The notes beneath the pieces are model-generated. The model was given only the letters and a program-made list of their open reading frames with translations, searched no databases and was not told the DNA's origin. DNA of 64,000 nucleotides from Microbacterium nymphoidis (GTDB taxonomy: Bacteria; Actinomycetota; Actinomycetes; Actinomycetales; Microbacteriaceae): assembly GCF_021044885.1 (NCBI RefSeq), contig NZ_JAJNOD010000005.1, forward strand, positions 62,001 to 126,000. The letters run 5' to 3'. Positions within the stretch are counted from its first letter, which is position 1. Each line of letters begins with the position of its first letter. Both the position numbers and the translations under genes were made by a program. Of this stretch, positions 1-8,365 are shown one piece after another.

Positions 1-2
1 CA

Positions 3-998
3 TGCATCCTGCTGAGCCTGCGCACGCGGATGCCCGTGACATCGGCGTGGTCCACACCGGGAGCCGCACTTCTGGCCGGAGCCAGCGCCGTGGACGGCGG
101 ATGGCCTGCCGCCGTCGGCGCGTTCATCGTCACCGGCCTGCTCATCGTGGTGACCGGAGTATGGCCCTTCCTCGGGGCACTGGTGACCCGCATCCCCGCG
201 CCCCTCGCTCAGGCGATGCTCGCCGGTGTGCTGCTCCCGCTCTGCGTCGCACCGGTCACCGGAGCCGTGACGAATCCGTGGGGCGTGCTGCCGGTCATCG
301 CGGTGTGGCTGCTGGGGCTGCGGTTCCTGCCGCGATGGGCGGTGCCGCTCGCCTTCGTGACGGCGGCGGCGGTCGTCGTGGCCGGCATCGTGCAGAGCGG
401 TGCAGCGGTGGATCCCGCGGCACTGCTGCCACGCCTGGAGTTCGTCACCCCCGCGTTCTCGTTCGGCGGGATCATCGGGATCGCGGTGCCGCTGTTCATC
501 GTGACGATGGCGTCGCAGAACATCCCCGGTGTGGCCATCATGCGTTCGTACGGCTACGAGGTGCCCTGGCGCTCCGCGATGATCACCACCGGTGTCGGCA
601 CGATCCTGGGAGCTCCGGCCGGCGGTCACGCGATCAACCTCGCCGCGATCAGCGCGGCGCTGGCGGCGAGCGACGAGGCGGGCAAGGACCCCTCCCGGCG
701 GTGGATCGCCGGAGTCACCACCGGCGTCGCCTATCTGGTGCTCGGTACCGCCTCCGCGGTGTTCGCCGCTCTCGTGGTGTTCGCTCCGGCCGGCGTGATC
801 GCAGCGGTCGCGGGCCTCGCTCTCCTGGCATCATTCGCCTCCGCCGTGCATCAGGCCATCATCGAGCCCGAGCTGCGCATCCCCGCCGCGGTGACGTTCA
901 TCGTGGCGGCATCGGGGATCTCCCCCTTCGGCATCGCGGCGGCGTTCTGGGCTCTGCTGGTGGGTCTCGTGCTCCACGTCGTGCTGCGCCGCCGCTGA
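3..998 (+). CDS. benE: BenE-family benzoate/H+ symporter, 5' end missing
   Basis: Polytopic membrane transporter of the BenE family, which imports benzoate or related aromatic acids with protons. The frame is open from the first full codon of the window, so roughly 60 of the usual ~390 residues lie upstream; 331 residues are visible. It has about ten hydrophobic segments, the family-typical stretch GGHAINLAAISAALAA, and an RRR tail on the cytoplasmic end. It converges on the sodium:solute symporter gene with only 10 bases between the stops. The substrate is inferred from the family alone; no catabolic genes for benzoate are visible here. Confidence 0.85.
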   Translation, partial: CILLSLRTRMPVTSAWSTPGAALLAGASAVDGGWPAAVGAFIVTGLLIVVTGVWPFLGALVTRIPAPLAQAMLAGVLLPLCVAPVTGAVTNPWGVLPVIAVWLLGLRFLPRWAVPLAFVTAAAVVVAGIVQSGAAVDPAALLPRLEFVTPAFSFGGIIGIAVPLFIVTMASQNIPGVAIMRSYGYEVPWRSAMITTGVGTILGAPAGGHAINLAAISAALAASDEAGKDPSRRWIAGVTTGVAYLVLGTASAVFAALVVFAPAGVIAAVAGLALLASFASAVHQAIIEPELRIPAAVTFIVAASGISPFGIAAAFWALLVGLVLHVVLRRR

Positions 999-1008
999 GC
1001 GCGCCCGC

Positions 1009-2475
1009 TCAGCTCGCGTCGGACTGCTCCGGTGTGTGCAACCGCGCGAGGAATCGGTCGGCGCGGGATGGCAGCCCGCCGCGGTCCAGCAGGGAGACGG
1101 CGACCACCGTGATCGTGGCGAGCGGAATGGTCCAGGCGGCGGGCTGATCCAGCACCGAGGACCACCACGATTCCCGGGGCGCCAGTGCGGAAGCCACCAG
1201 AGCTCCGGCGCTGCTCACGGCACCGACCACCATGCCCGCGGCCGCACCGCGCGCGGTGAGCCTGCGCCACCACACGCCGAGGATGAGGACCGGTGTGAGA
1301 CTGGACGCCGCGAAGACGAACACGACACCGACGCTCGAGACGAGCCCACCCCCGATCGTGAAGAACGAGAACAGCAGGGGGACGATCGCGCAGAGGACGG
1401 CGGAGAAGCGGAACGAGCGCACTGTGCCGCCGAACAGGTCCTGACTCACCACCCCCGCGAGCGCCACCACCAGACCCGACGACGTTGCCAGGAACGCCGC
1501 GAACGCCCCGGCCACCACCAGCGCCGTCACCAGCTGGCCGAGCAGTCCGGGAAGCACGCGCGCGGGCAGGGCGAGCACGGCGGTGTCGGCCACGCCGGCG
1601 ACGGCGAGATCCGGCGCGGCGATGCGGGCGATGAGACCCATCGCGGAGGAGACGGCGTAAAAGGCGCTGATGAGCACGATGACGATGACGGTGGCCCGCC
1701 GAGCCGAGTCTCCGTCAGGGCTCGTGTAGAACCTCACCAGCACGTGCGGGAGGCCGATGGTGCCGAGCAGCAGGGCGATCAGCAACGAGGTGGTGCGATA
1801 GAGGTCCGCTCCGGCGGGGCCCGCATCCGCGGGGAACACCAGCTGTGGGTCGGGCGGAGCCGGGTCCCCCGCCAGCACGATCACCAGCAGCACCACCGGC
1901 ACCAGCAGGGCGAACAGCTTCAGCCAGAAGTGGAAGGCCTGCACGGCGGTGATCGCACGCATGCCGCCACCCGCCACCGCGCCCGCGACCACCACGGCCA
2001 CCACGGCAGCCCCCACCCACAGCGGAAGTCCGGCGGCCACGTTCAGCGTGATCGCCGCGCCGTGCAGCTGGGGGACGATGTACAACCAGCCGATCACCAC
2101 GACCACCAGGCTGGTGATACGTCGCGCCGCGCGGGACTGCACCCGCGCCTCCACGAAATCGGGGATCGTGTATGCCCCGGACCGGCGCAGCGGCGCCCCG
2201 ACGAAGAGCAGGACGAGCAGGTACCCCGCTGCGTAGCCGATCGGGAACCAGAACCCCTCCGCTCCGGCGAGCAGCACCAGCCCCGACAGGCCGAGGAACG
2301 TCCCGGCCGACAGATACTCGCCACTGATCGCCGAGGCGTTCCACACCGGGCGCACGGTGCGAGAGGCGACGAAGAAGTCACTGGTCGTGCGGGAGAAGCG
2401 CACGCCCGCGAATCCCAGGATGACGGTAACGAGCAGCACCACTGCCACCGCGATCAAGACCAGTGTGCTTGTCAT
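1009..2475 (-). CDS. sodium:solute symporter (acetate/pyruvate-type)
   Basis: A 488-residue member of the SSS family (TC 2.A.21), closest in feel to ActP/MctC-type monocarboxylate symporters: N-terminal hydrophobic helix, RTTSDFFVASRTVRP after it, then about 13 transmembrane segments and the SSS signature region GGMRAITAVQAFHFWLK in the middle. It should import a small carboxylate such as acetate, pyruvate or propionate with Na+ or H+. It is the last gene of a minus-strand run beginning with a LytS-type kinase, 52 bases after the small DUF485-like membrane gene that usually accompanies this subgroup. Family assignment is firm; substrate is inferred. Confidence 0.85.
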   Translation of the reverse strand: MTSTLVLIAVAVVLLVTVILGFAGVRFSRTTSDFFVASRTVRPVWNASAISGEYLSAGTFLGLSGLVLLAGAEGFWFPIGYAAGYLLVLLFVGAPLRRSGAYTIPDFVEARVQSRAARRITSLVVVVIGWLYIVPQLHGAAITLNVAAGLPLWVGAAVVAVVVAGAVAGGGMRAITAVQAFHFWLKLFALLVPVVLLVIVLAGDPAPPDPQLVFPADAGPAGADLYRTTSLLIALLLGTIGLPHVLVRFYTSPDGDSARRATVIVIVLISAFYAVSSAMGLIARIAAPDLAVAGVADTAVLALPARVLPGLLGQLVTALVVAGAFAAFLATSSGLVVALAGVVSQDLFGGTVRSFRFSAVLCAIVPLLFSFFTIGGGLVSSVGVVFVFAASSLTPVLILGVWWRRLTARGAAAGMVVGAVSSAGALVASALAPRESWWSSVLDQPAAWTIPLATITVVAVSLLDRGGLPSRADRFLARLHTPEQSDAS

Positions 2476-2527
2476 CGGCGGCCCGTCCGCCCGTTCCGGG
2501 GAGTTGCGCTCCTCATCGCCCGGACCG

Positions 2528-2911
2528 TCATCGCGAGTGCTCCCGCAGCGCCCGGTAGCGGCGCTCGTTGCGCCGGGCAGCGGCAGCGTAGATCAGCGCG
2601 AACACGAAGATGATCGGATAGAAGCCGAACGCATGCACCAGCCACGGCAGCGGCACCCCCGCGATGACCAGCTCGGAGAGACCGGGAACCGTGGCCAGCA
2701 GCACCGCGAGCGCTCCCGCGGTCACGACGAAGCCGAGCACGCAGCCCAGGGCGAGGCGCAGCTGCGCGCGCACCAGGCCCCGCACGTAGACGGCCTCCGG
2801 CTCGGCTACGGCTCGTCCGTCCACCGTGACGGTACGCATCAGCTCCGTCTCCGTCCGCGGGCGGTCGCCGCGACCTGGTGGGTCGGCGCTGACCCGCACG
2901 CGCTCGGTCAT
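2528..2911 (-). CDS. small DUF485-like membrane protein
   Basis: A 127-residue protein with a charged cytoplasmic N-terminus (about 50 residues) and two transmembrane helices (about 50-75 and 85-112), ending in an arginine-rich tail. It resembles the small DUF485-type partners encoded beside ActP-like symporters, although sequence similarity cannot be measured here. Its ATG overlaps the stop of the LytTR regulator by four bases, so it is translationally coupled to the signalling genes and followed by the symporter. A role as accessory subunit of the symporter is inference from position and topology. Confidence 0.75.
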   Translation of the reverse strand: MTERVRVSADPPGRGDRPRTETELMRTVTVDGRAVAEPEAVYVRGLVRAQLRLALGCVLGFVVTAGALAVLLATVPGLSELVIAGVPLPWLVHAFGFYPIIFVFALIYAAAARRNERRYRALREHSR

Positions 2912-3618
2912 GGATGCATCAGCCTGTCGCGGACGTCCGAGACCAGCCGGCGGCTCACGGGCAGTTCGATCTCGGGGAGCGAGACGGTGGGCGCCTGGCC
3001 GCTGAGGCGCGCGGCGACGATCGCGTCGACGTGCACGAGGTAGGACCGGTGGACGCGGAGGAAGCCGGCCCCGGACCAGCGCTCCTCCAGTTCCGAGATC
3101 GGCACGCGCACGAGATGGTCACCGGCCGCAGTCCACAGGCGCGAGTAGTCGCCCTGCGCCTGCACCCAGCGCACCTCGCTGCGGCGAACCAGGCGCGTCT
3201 CGCCCGCGATCGTGACGGGGATGCGCTCGTCGGCGAGGGCGGGCTCGCCCGGGCCGTGCGTCTCGATCGCCCGCCCCACGGCAACGCGGAGGCGCTCGGG
3301 GCGCACGGGCTTGAGGAGGTAGTCCACGGCCGCCACGTCGAACGCCTCGACGGCACGCGCCTCGTCCGCCGTGATGAACACCACCGCCGGCCGCTGCTGG
3401 AACTGCTGCAGCGCACGGGCCAGGTCAAGACCGGACAGCCCCGGCATGTGGATGTCCAGGAACACGACCGACACGGGCGCTTCGCTCAGCAGTCGCAGTG
3501 CGTCGGCGCCGCTGCGAGCCAGCCGGATGTCACCGATCCGTTCGTCGGCGCGCAGCAATGCGGCAAGCTCGTCCAGCACGGGCTGCTCGTCGTCGGCGAT
3601 GAGGATGTCGCAGGTCAC
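2908..3618 (-). CDS. LytTR-family response regulator
   Basis: Response regulator of 236 residues. Residues 1-120 are a receiver domain: acidic pocket at ADDE (8-11), phospho-acceptor Asp55 in FLDIHMPG, and the conserved Lys in LLKPVRPE. Residues about 135-236 form a LytTR DNA-binding domain (VRWVQAQGDYSRLWT, then FLRVHRSYLVHVDAI). The start overlaps the stop of the kinase gene by four bases, so the pair is co-translated. LytTR proteins bind spaced direct repeats; one such pair lies in front of cstA (see 7523-7562). By analogy with BtsSR/BtsT of E. coli, it probably activates carboxylate uptake genes. Confidence 0.9.
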   Translation of the reverse strand: MTCDILIADDEQPVLDELAALLRADERIGDIRLARSGADALRLLSEAPVSVVFLDIHMPGLSGLDLARALQQFQQRPAVVFITADEARAVEAFDVAAVDYLLKPVRPERLRVAVGRAIETHGPGEPALADERIPVTIAGETRLVRRSEVRWVQAQGDYSRLWTAAGDHLVRVPISELEERWSGAGFLRVHRSYLVHVDAIVAARLSGQAPTVSLPEIELPVSRRLVSDVRDRLMHP

Positions 3619-4784
3619 CGTGCCACCGTCTCATGCTCGGGCTGAGAGCGGGGCACACGAATGCGCACCAGCGTCCCCGCGCCGATGGCCGTCTCCACGA
3701 CGATGCCCTCGCCGTACAGCCGTCGCAGGCGCAGGTCGACGTTGCGGAGGCCGACGTGGTCGGATTCTGCGCCGCTGAGCAGCGCCCGCGCTCGTTCGGG
3801 ATCCATCCCGGCGCCGTCGTCCTCCACGGTGATCTCGGTGTGAGCGCCCAGATCCTCGCTCGCGATGGTAAGGCGTCCGCCGCGCTCGCCGGGCTCGAGC
3901 CCGTGCTTCACCGCGTTCTCGACGAGCGGCTGCACGGCGAGATACGGGATCACGGTGGTGAGCGTCTCGGGAGCGATGCGCAGTCGCACCGTGAGCCGGT
4001 CGCCGAACCGGGCACGCTCGAGCTCCAGGTAGGAGTGGATGGAGCGGAGCTCGTCGGCCAGAGTGGTGAACTCCCCGTGACGGCGGAAGGAGTATCGCGT
4101 GAAGTCGGCGAACTCCAGCACCAGCTCGCGTGCGCGCGGCGGATCGGTGGTGATGTACGAGGCGATCGCGGTGAGGGCGTTGTAGATGAAATGAGGGCTG
4201 ATCTGCGCGCGCAGTGCCCGCAGCTCCGCCTCGGCCAGAGCGGCGCGCGAGGAGTCGAGCTGCCCCAGCTCCAGCTGACCGGCGAACCACTCGGCCACTT
4301 CGCCGGTGGCCCGCACGAGCGGAGCGCGCACCGGATCGGCGAACGCGATCACCACGCCCCACACGGCACCGTCCACGAGGATGGGCGCGCCCACCGCTTC
4401 ACCGTCCTCGGACGATCCGCGCTGGCGGGAGTACACCTGACGCCGGCCCGCCGCCGCCACCTGATCAGCGATGGTCCGTGCGGTGTCCGTCAGACCCGTC
4501 GCCGGGCCGTCGAAGACGATCTCGCCGCCGGGGCCGACCAGGGCGACGACGCGACTGCCGAGGAGGGCACGCACATGGCGTGCCGCGCGAGCGAGGTCGG
4601 TTGCGCCGGACTTGCGCAGATCAGCCGCGGCCCTCCGCGCCGTGTGCAGCGTGCGATAGGTGGCGCGCTCCTCCTCCGAACCGAGATCACGGGACCCCCG
4701 GGCCAGGCGCCGCGTGAGCAGCAGCACGATCACCAGCGCGGCGCCGATGACCGCGCCGATCACCAGGAGCACGGCGTCGGGCAT
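3615..4784 (-). CDS. LytS-type sensor histidine kinase
   Basis: A 389-residue sensor kinase: one N-terminal transmembrane helix (5-24), a GAF-like sensory region (about 55-170), then a His_kinase (LytS/YehU) domain with phospho-acceptor His198 in ISPHFIYNALTAIASY, and an ATPase domain with N box NAVKHGLEPG and G box DDGAGMDPE. The single helix plus GAF suggests cytoplasmic sensing rather than the multi-helix sensor of LytS itself. It heads the kinase-regulator-DUF485-symporter operon. A TACCAT hexamer exactly 6 bases before the ATG suggests a leaderless mRNA, although GGGAGG in the gap could also act as a ribosome site. Confidence 0.9.
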   Translation of the reverse strand: MPDAVLLVIGAVIGAALVIVLLLTRRLARGSRDLGSEEERATYRTLHTARRAAADLRKSGATDLARAARHVRALLGSRVVALVGPGGEIVFDGPATGLTDTARTIADQVAAAGRRQVYSRQRGSSEDGEAVGAPILVDGAVWGVVIAFADPVRAPLVRATGEVAEWFAGQLELGQLDSSRAALAEAELRALRAQISPHFIYNALTAIASYITTDPPRARELVLEFADFTRYSFRRHGEFTTLADELRSIHSYLELERARFGDRLTVRLRIAPETLTTVIPYLAVQPLVENAVKHGLEPGERGGRLTIASEDLGAHTEITVEDDGAGMDPERARALLSGAESDHVGLRNVDLRLRRLYGEGIVVETAIGAGTLVRIRVPRSQPEHETVAR

Positions 4785-4790
4785 CCTCCC

Positions 4791-4796
4791 ATGGTA
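4791..4796 (-). promoter_or_regulatory. -10 element, leaderless kinase mRNA
   Basis: TACCAT on the minus strand, 6 bases before the kinase ATG. The spacing matches the TANNNT-N6/7-start pattern seen at 18 other starts in this window. Confidence 0.5.
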
Positions 4797-4842
4797 GGCG
4801 CGCCCCTCAGTACGCCGATGGCGTTCCCCGTCTGCGCGGGAA

Positions 4843-4888
4843 GACGGAAAACGCCACTCCGAGCGCCACGGGAGCTGGGTTTTCCGTC
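4843..4888. terminator. imperfect inverted repeat between ybdD and kinase gene
   Basis: Arms GACGGAAAA (4843-4851) and TTTTCCGTC (4880-4888) pair perfectly across a 28-base loop, in the 115-base gap after ybdD. It could end the cstA-ybdD transcript. The arm resembles the GGAAA/TTTCC palindromes at 21590 and 56085. Confidence 0.4.
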
Positions 4889-4899
4889 CGCCATCGCGC

Positions 4900-5139
4900 T
4901 CAGCAGCACCGCGAACCGGGATTGGCGTCCTGATCGGCGTAGTGGCGACGCCAGAACTCCCGCTCCGTCATCGGCTCGGAGTCCGGGTGCTGGCGGCGAT
5001 GGTGCTCCGCGTAGGTGGCGTAGGCCGTCTCGCCCATGAGGTTCGTGGCGTACCAGCGCACCGCGCGCGCGGCCCCCACGAGGGCGCGCCCGGCGCGGGA
5101 GAGCAGGCCCTCCCGCGCCGGGCGAATGGTGATCACCAT
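4900..5139 (-). CDS. YbdD/YjiX-family small protein
   Basis: A 79-residue protein with the YbdD/YjiX (DUF466) hallmarks: a basic amphipathic N-terminus, the conserved WYATNLMGETAYATYAEHH core and a C-terminal REFWRRHYADQ segment, here ending in GSRCC. Members are always encoded directly after CstA-family transporters, and in E. coli YjiX/YbdD is needed for pyruvate transport by BtsT/CstA. The ATG was chosen because it lies one base after the cstA stop and gives the family length; an upstream extension of the frame would run through the end of cstA. Confidence 0.88.
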   Translation of the reverse strand: MVITIRPAREGLLSRAGRALVGAARAVRWYATNLMGETAYATYAEHHRRQHPDSEPMTEREFWRRHYADQDANPGSRCC

Positions 5140-5140
5140 C

Positions 5141-7432
5141 TCAGTGCCCCGACGAGACCGTGGGCCGCTGCTCCGCCGGCAGCTCCTGCCACTGCTTCTC
5201 GATCTCCCGCTCGGCACGGGTGGCGATGAAGCCGTCCGGTGCGAAGCGGCGCGATGCCACCGGGGCGTCCTCGTGGTTCTCCCCACCCCCGGCCCGCAGG
5301 CTCTTCACGGTGGATCCGATCGCGACGGCCATCACGATGATGGTCAGCACCACGAAGACCACGCTCAGCACGCCCTGCACCATGGTGTTGCGCACCACGG
5401 CCTCCATCGCCTCCACCGTCTTGGCGGTGCCGAACGAGGTCTGGCCGTCCGCGAGCGCGGCGCGGAACGCGGCGTTGTTGGCGAAGTAGCCCACCGCGGG
5501 GACCGGGGAGAAGATCTTGTACATCGACGCGGTGACGGTGACCACGGCGGTGAAGGCCAGCGGAACCGCCACGATCCACAGCCACTTCACGTAGCTGCGC
5601 CCGCGCTTGGCGACGATGGCGAGCACCACCGCGAGCGCGATGGCGGCGAGCAGCTGGTTGGCGATACCGAACAGCGGGAAGAAGGTGTTGATGCCGCCGA
5701 GCGGGTCGGTGACGCCCAGGATGAGGATCGATCCCCATCCCGCCACCATGATCGCGGTCGTGATCCAGACGCCGGGACGCCAGGTGACGTCCTTGAAGCG
5801 CGGCAGGAAGGTGCCGATCGAGTCCTGCAGCATGAAACGGGCGACACGCGTGCCCGCATCGACGGCGGTGAGGATGAACAGCGCCTCGAACATGATGGCG
5901 AAGTGGTACCAGAAGCCCATCATCGCGGTGCCCCCCAGCGCCTGATGCATGATGTGGGCAAGGCCCAGTGCCAGCGTGGGTGCGCCTCCCGTGCGGGAGA
6001 TGATGCTCTCCTCGCCGACGTTCTCTGCGGTCTGCGTCAGGAGTTCCGGCGTGAGGTTGACTCCCGTGATGCCGAGGGAGTTCACCCAGGCGACCGCGCC
6101 CTCCACCGTGCCGCCGGTGGCCGCGGCGGACGAGTTCATCGCGAAGTAGATCCCCTGGTCGATGGAGACCGCGGCGACCAGGGCCATGATCGCCACGAAG
6201 GACTCCATGAGCATGCCGCCGTAGCCGATGAAGCGCGTCTGGCGCTCCTTCTCGACGAGCTTGGGGGTGGTGCCGGAGGCGATCAGCGCGTGGAACCCGG
6301 AGAGGGCGCCGCACGCGATGGTCACGAACAGGAACGGGAAGAGCGGACCGGAGAACACCGGCCCCGTCTCGCCGGAGGCGAACTGGCTGATCGCCGGCAC
6401 CTCGATGGCGGGCATCACGATGATGATCGCCCCCGCGAGCACCACGATCACGCCGATCTTCATGAAGGTCGAGAGGTAGTCGCGCGGTGCCAGCAGAAGC
6501 CAGACGGGCAGGACCGCGGCCACGAAGCCGTAGATGATGATGCCCCAGGCGATGGCCTCCTTGGGCAGGTGGAACATCGCGTAGCCCCAGTCGGTGCTGG
6601 CCACCCAGCCGCCCGCGACGATCGCGGCGATGAGCAGCACGAAACCGATGATCGAGATCTCGGTGATGCGCCCCGGGCGCCAGTACCGCAGGTACACGCC
6701 CATGAACAGGGCGATCGGGATGGTCATCGACACGGAGAACACGCCCCACGGGCTCTCACCCAGGGCGTTCACCACCACAAGGGCGAGGATCGCCACGATG
6801 ATGATCATGATGAGCAGCGAGGCGATGATCGCCGCGGTGCCGCCGATACGGCCGAGCTCCTGCTTGGCCATCTGACCGATGGTGCGTCCGCCGCGACGCA
6901 TCGAGAAGAACAGCACGAGGTAGTCCTGCACCGCGCCGGCGAACACGACGCCGAGGATGATCCAGATGGTTCCGGGCAGATAGCCCATCTGCGCCGCGAG
7001 CACCGGGCCCACCAGCGGCCCGGCACCGGCGATGGCCGCGAAATGGTGGCCGAACAGCACACGACGGTCCGTGGGCGTGTAGTCCTTGCCGTCGTTCTTG
7101 TATTCGGCAGGGGTGGCCCGGCGATCGTCGGGGCGGGTGATGAACTTCTGGATCACCTTCGAGTAGAAGCGATAGGCGATCAGGTAAGTGCACACCGCAG
7201 CGAACACGAACCAGACGGCGTTGACGGTCTCGCCACGAACGATCGCGAGCATCACCCAGGCCACACCGCCGAGCAGCGCGATCGCCGCCCACAGCAGGAT
7301 CTTCGGCAGGGTCCACTTCGCCTCGGCGGCCCGCACCTCTGCGGGGACCGCCGTGGGCGGCAGCGCGGGATCGGTGACGATGGTCGCCCCTCCGCTGTCG
7401 GCGCCGCGTGCGCCGGATTCGTCCGTTGCCAT
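5141..7432 (-). CDS. cstA: CstA-family peptide/pyruvate transporter
   Basis: A 763-residue carbon-starvation protein A family transporter. After a 40-residue polar N-terminus come about 16-18 transmembrane segments and the strongly conserved family blocks RRVLFGHHFAAIAGAGPLVG (about 125), GLAHIMHQALGG and GGINTFFPLFGIANQLLAA. In E. coli the relatives CstA and BtsT import pyruvate, with peptides as the older assignment. It is followed directly by its YbdD partner and then by a LytS/LytTR pair, the arrangement that controls btsT in enterobacteria, so pyruvate or a similar carboxylate is the likely substrate. Its promoter region holds a direct repeat fitting a LytTR operator. Confidence 0.95.
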   Translation of the reverse strand: MATDESGARGADSGGATIVTDPALPPTAVPAEVRAAEAKWTLPKILLWAAIALLGGVAWVMLAIVRGETVNAVWFVFAAVCTYLIAYRFYSKVIQKFITRPDDRRATPAEYKNDGKDYTPTDRRVLFGHHFAAIAGAGPLVGPVLAAQMGYLPGTIWIILGVVFAGAVQDYLVLFFSMRRGGRTIGQMAKQELGRIGGTAAIIASLLIMIIIVAILALVVVNALGESPWGVFSVSMTIPIALFMGVYLRYWRPGRITEISIIGFVLLIAAIVAGGWVASTDWGYAMFHLPKEAIAWGIIIYGFVAAVLPVWLLLAPRDYLSTFMKIGVIVVLAGAIIIVMPAIEVPAISQFASGETGPVFSGPLFPFLFVTIACGALSGFHALIASGTTPKLVEKERQTRFIGYGGMLMESFVAIMALVAAVSIDQGIYFAMNSSAAATGGTVEGAVAWVNSLGITGVNLTPELLTQTAENVGEESIISRTGGAPTLALGLAHIMHQALGGTAMMGFWYHFAIMFEALFILTAVDAGTRVARFMLQDSIGTFLPRFKDVTWRPGVWITTAIMVAGWGSILILGVTDPLGGINTFFPLFGIANQLLAAIALAVVLAIVAKRGRSYVKWLWIVAVPLAFTAVVTVTASMYKIFSPVPAVGYFANNAAFRAALADGQTSFGTAKTVEAMEAVVRNTMVQGVLSVVFVVLTIIVMAVAIGSTVKSLRAGGGENHEDAPVASRRFAPDGFIATRAEREIEKQWQELPAEQRPTVSSGH

Positions 7433-7522
7433 CGTTCTCGCTCCATCTCCTGCCGCCTCGTCGCGACCGCGTCAGCCTAGGCGGGTGATGCACCCCGGGT
7501 TCCGGCCCACCGATCAACCGCC

Positions 7523-7562
7523 CGAACCTGCGACGAACGGTAGGTTCGGCGCGACGAACGGG
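7523..7562. promoter_or_regulatory. candidate LytTR operator upstream of cstA
   Basis: GCGACGAACGG occurs at 7531-7541 and again at 7552-7562, exactly 21 bases apart (two helical turns on one DNA face), about 100-130 bases upstream of the cstA start. Overlapping it, CCGAACCT (7523-7530) and AGGTTCGG (7543-7550) form a perfect 8-bp inverted repeat. Spaced direct repeats are typical of LytTR regulators such as BtsR and AgrA, and such a regulator is encoded in the same block. Confidence 0.5.
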
Positions 7563-7628
7563 CGATGAGCGGAACCGGGAACATTCCGCGCGCAGCACCG
7601 GTTGTCTCCCGAAACGACGGGAGAACCC

Positions 7629-8027
7629 ATGACGGAGCAGATCGAGATCACCCGCGCCGATGATCGTCAGCGCTACGAGATCCACGTGGACGGCGCGCTC
7701 GCGGGATGGGCGGATTTCCGCGACACCCCCACCGGCAAGGTGCTCTTCCCCGCCACCGAGATCGACCCGGCATACGGGGGTCGCGGCCTCGGCTCGCGCC
7801 TGATCGACGCCGCCGTTCGCGACGTCGCGGATCAGGGCCGGATCGCCGTGCCGCGCTGCCCCTTCGTGGTGTCCTATCTTCGCAAGCACGAGATTCCCGG
7901 GCTGGTCGTGGAGTTCCCCACGGCCGAGGAAGCCGCGGCGCACGCGGCGGCCCATGCCGCCGGACGTGGCGGTGACGAGGCCGCCGGCCACGGCGGTGGC
8001 GCGGAGTCCGCTTCGGTGCAAGGCTGA
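7629..8027 (+). CDS. GNAT N-acetyltransferase, YidJ/NATD1 type (copy 1)
   Basis: A 132-residue protein of the compact GNAT group (COG2388): short beta strands ending in DPAYGGRGLGSRLIDAAV (acetyl-CoA loop, G-R-G-L-G), then CPFVVSYLRKHEIPGL, the usual C-terminal motif. Residues 100-132 are an Ala/Gly/His-rich tail absent from the next gene. The ATG follows GGGAG at suitable spacing. It is followed after 23 bases by a paralogue with the same layout, so the two arose by tandem duplication. Substrate unknown; transcription diverges from cstA. Confidence 0.8.
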   Translation: MTEQIEITRADDRQRYEIHVDGALAGWADFRDTPTGKVLFPATEIDPAYGGRGLGSRLIDAAVRDVADQGRIAVPRCPFVVSYLRKHEIPGLVVEFPTAEEAAAHAAAHAAGRGGDEAAGHGGGAESASVQG

Positions 8028-8050
8028 CAACACCTGCCGGAAGGAAGAAC

Positions 8051-8365
8051 ATGTCGGACGTCACGGACGAGATCACCGTCAGCCGCAACGAGAGCGAGGG
8101 GCGCTACGAGATCCGCGTGGGCGGTGAGCTCGCCGGTTTCACCGAGTTCGTCGCCACACGCGACGGCAAGCTGGTCTTCCCGCACACACTGATCGACCCG
8201 GCCTTCGAGGGCCGCGGGCTGGCGACTCGGCTCGTCGGCGACGCCATGGCCGATGTTGCCGCGCAGGATGGCACGGTGGTGCCGCTGTGCCCCGTGGTGG
8301 CGCACTACCTCCGCAAGCACGAGGTTCCCGGGCTCACCGTCGAGTTCCGTGGCGCCGCGTCATGA
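8051..8365 (+). CDS. GNAT N-acetyltransferase, YidJ/NATD1 type (copy 2)
   Basis: A 104-residue paralogue of the gene just upstream, with matching blocks RYEIRVGGELAGFTEF, DPAFEGRGLATRLVGDAM and CPVVAHYLRKHEVPGL. It is near the minimal length for this GNAT subgroup and lacks the Ala/His tail of copy 1. GGAAGGAAG precedes the ATG as a ribosome site. Its stop overlaps the pirin ATG by four bases, so the three genes probably form one transcript. Function unknown beyond acetyl transfer. Confidence 0.8.
   Translation: MSDVTDEITVSRNESEGRYEIRVGGELAGFTEFVATRDGKLVFPHTLIDPAFEGRGLATRLVGDAMADVAAQDGTVVPLCPVVAHYLRKHEVPGLTVEFRGAAS

Noticed and set aside
5036-7480. An 814-codon plus-strand open frame opposite cstA
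   Set aside because: Antisense shadow typical of G+C-rich DNA; cstA matches its family along the whole length.
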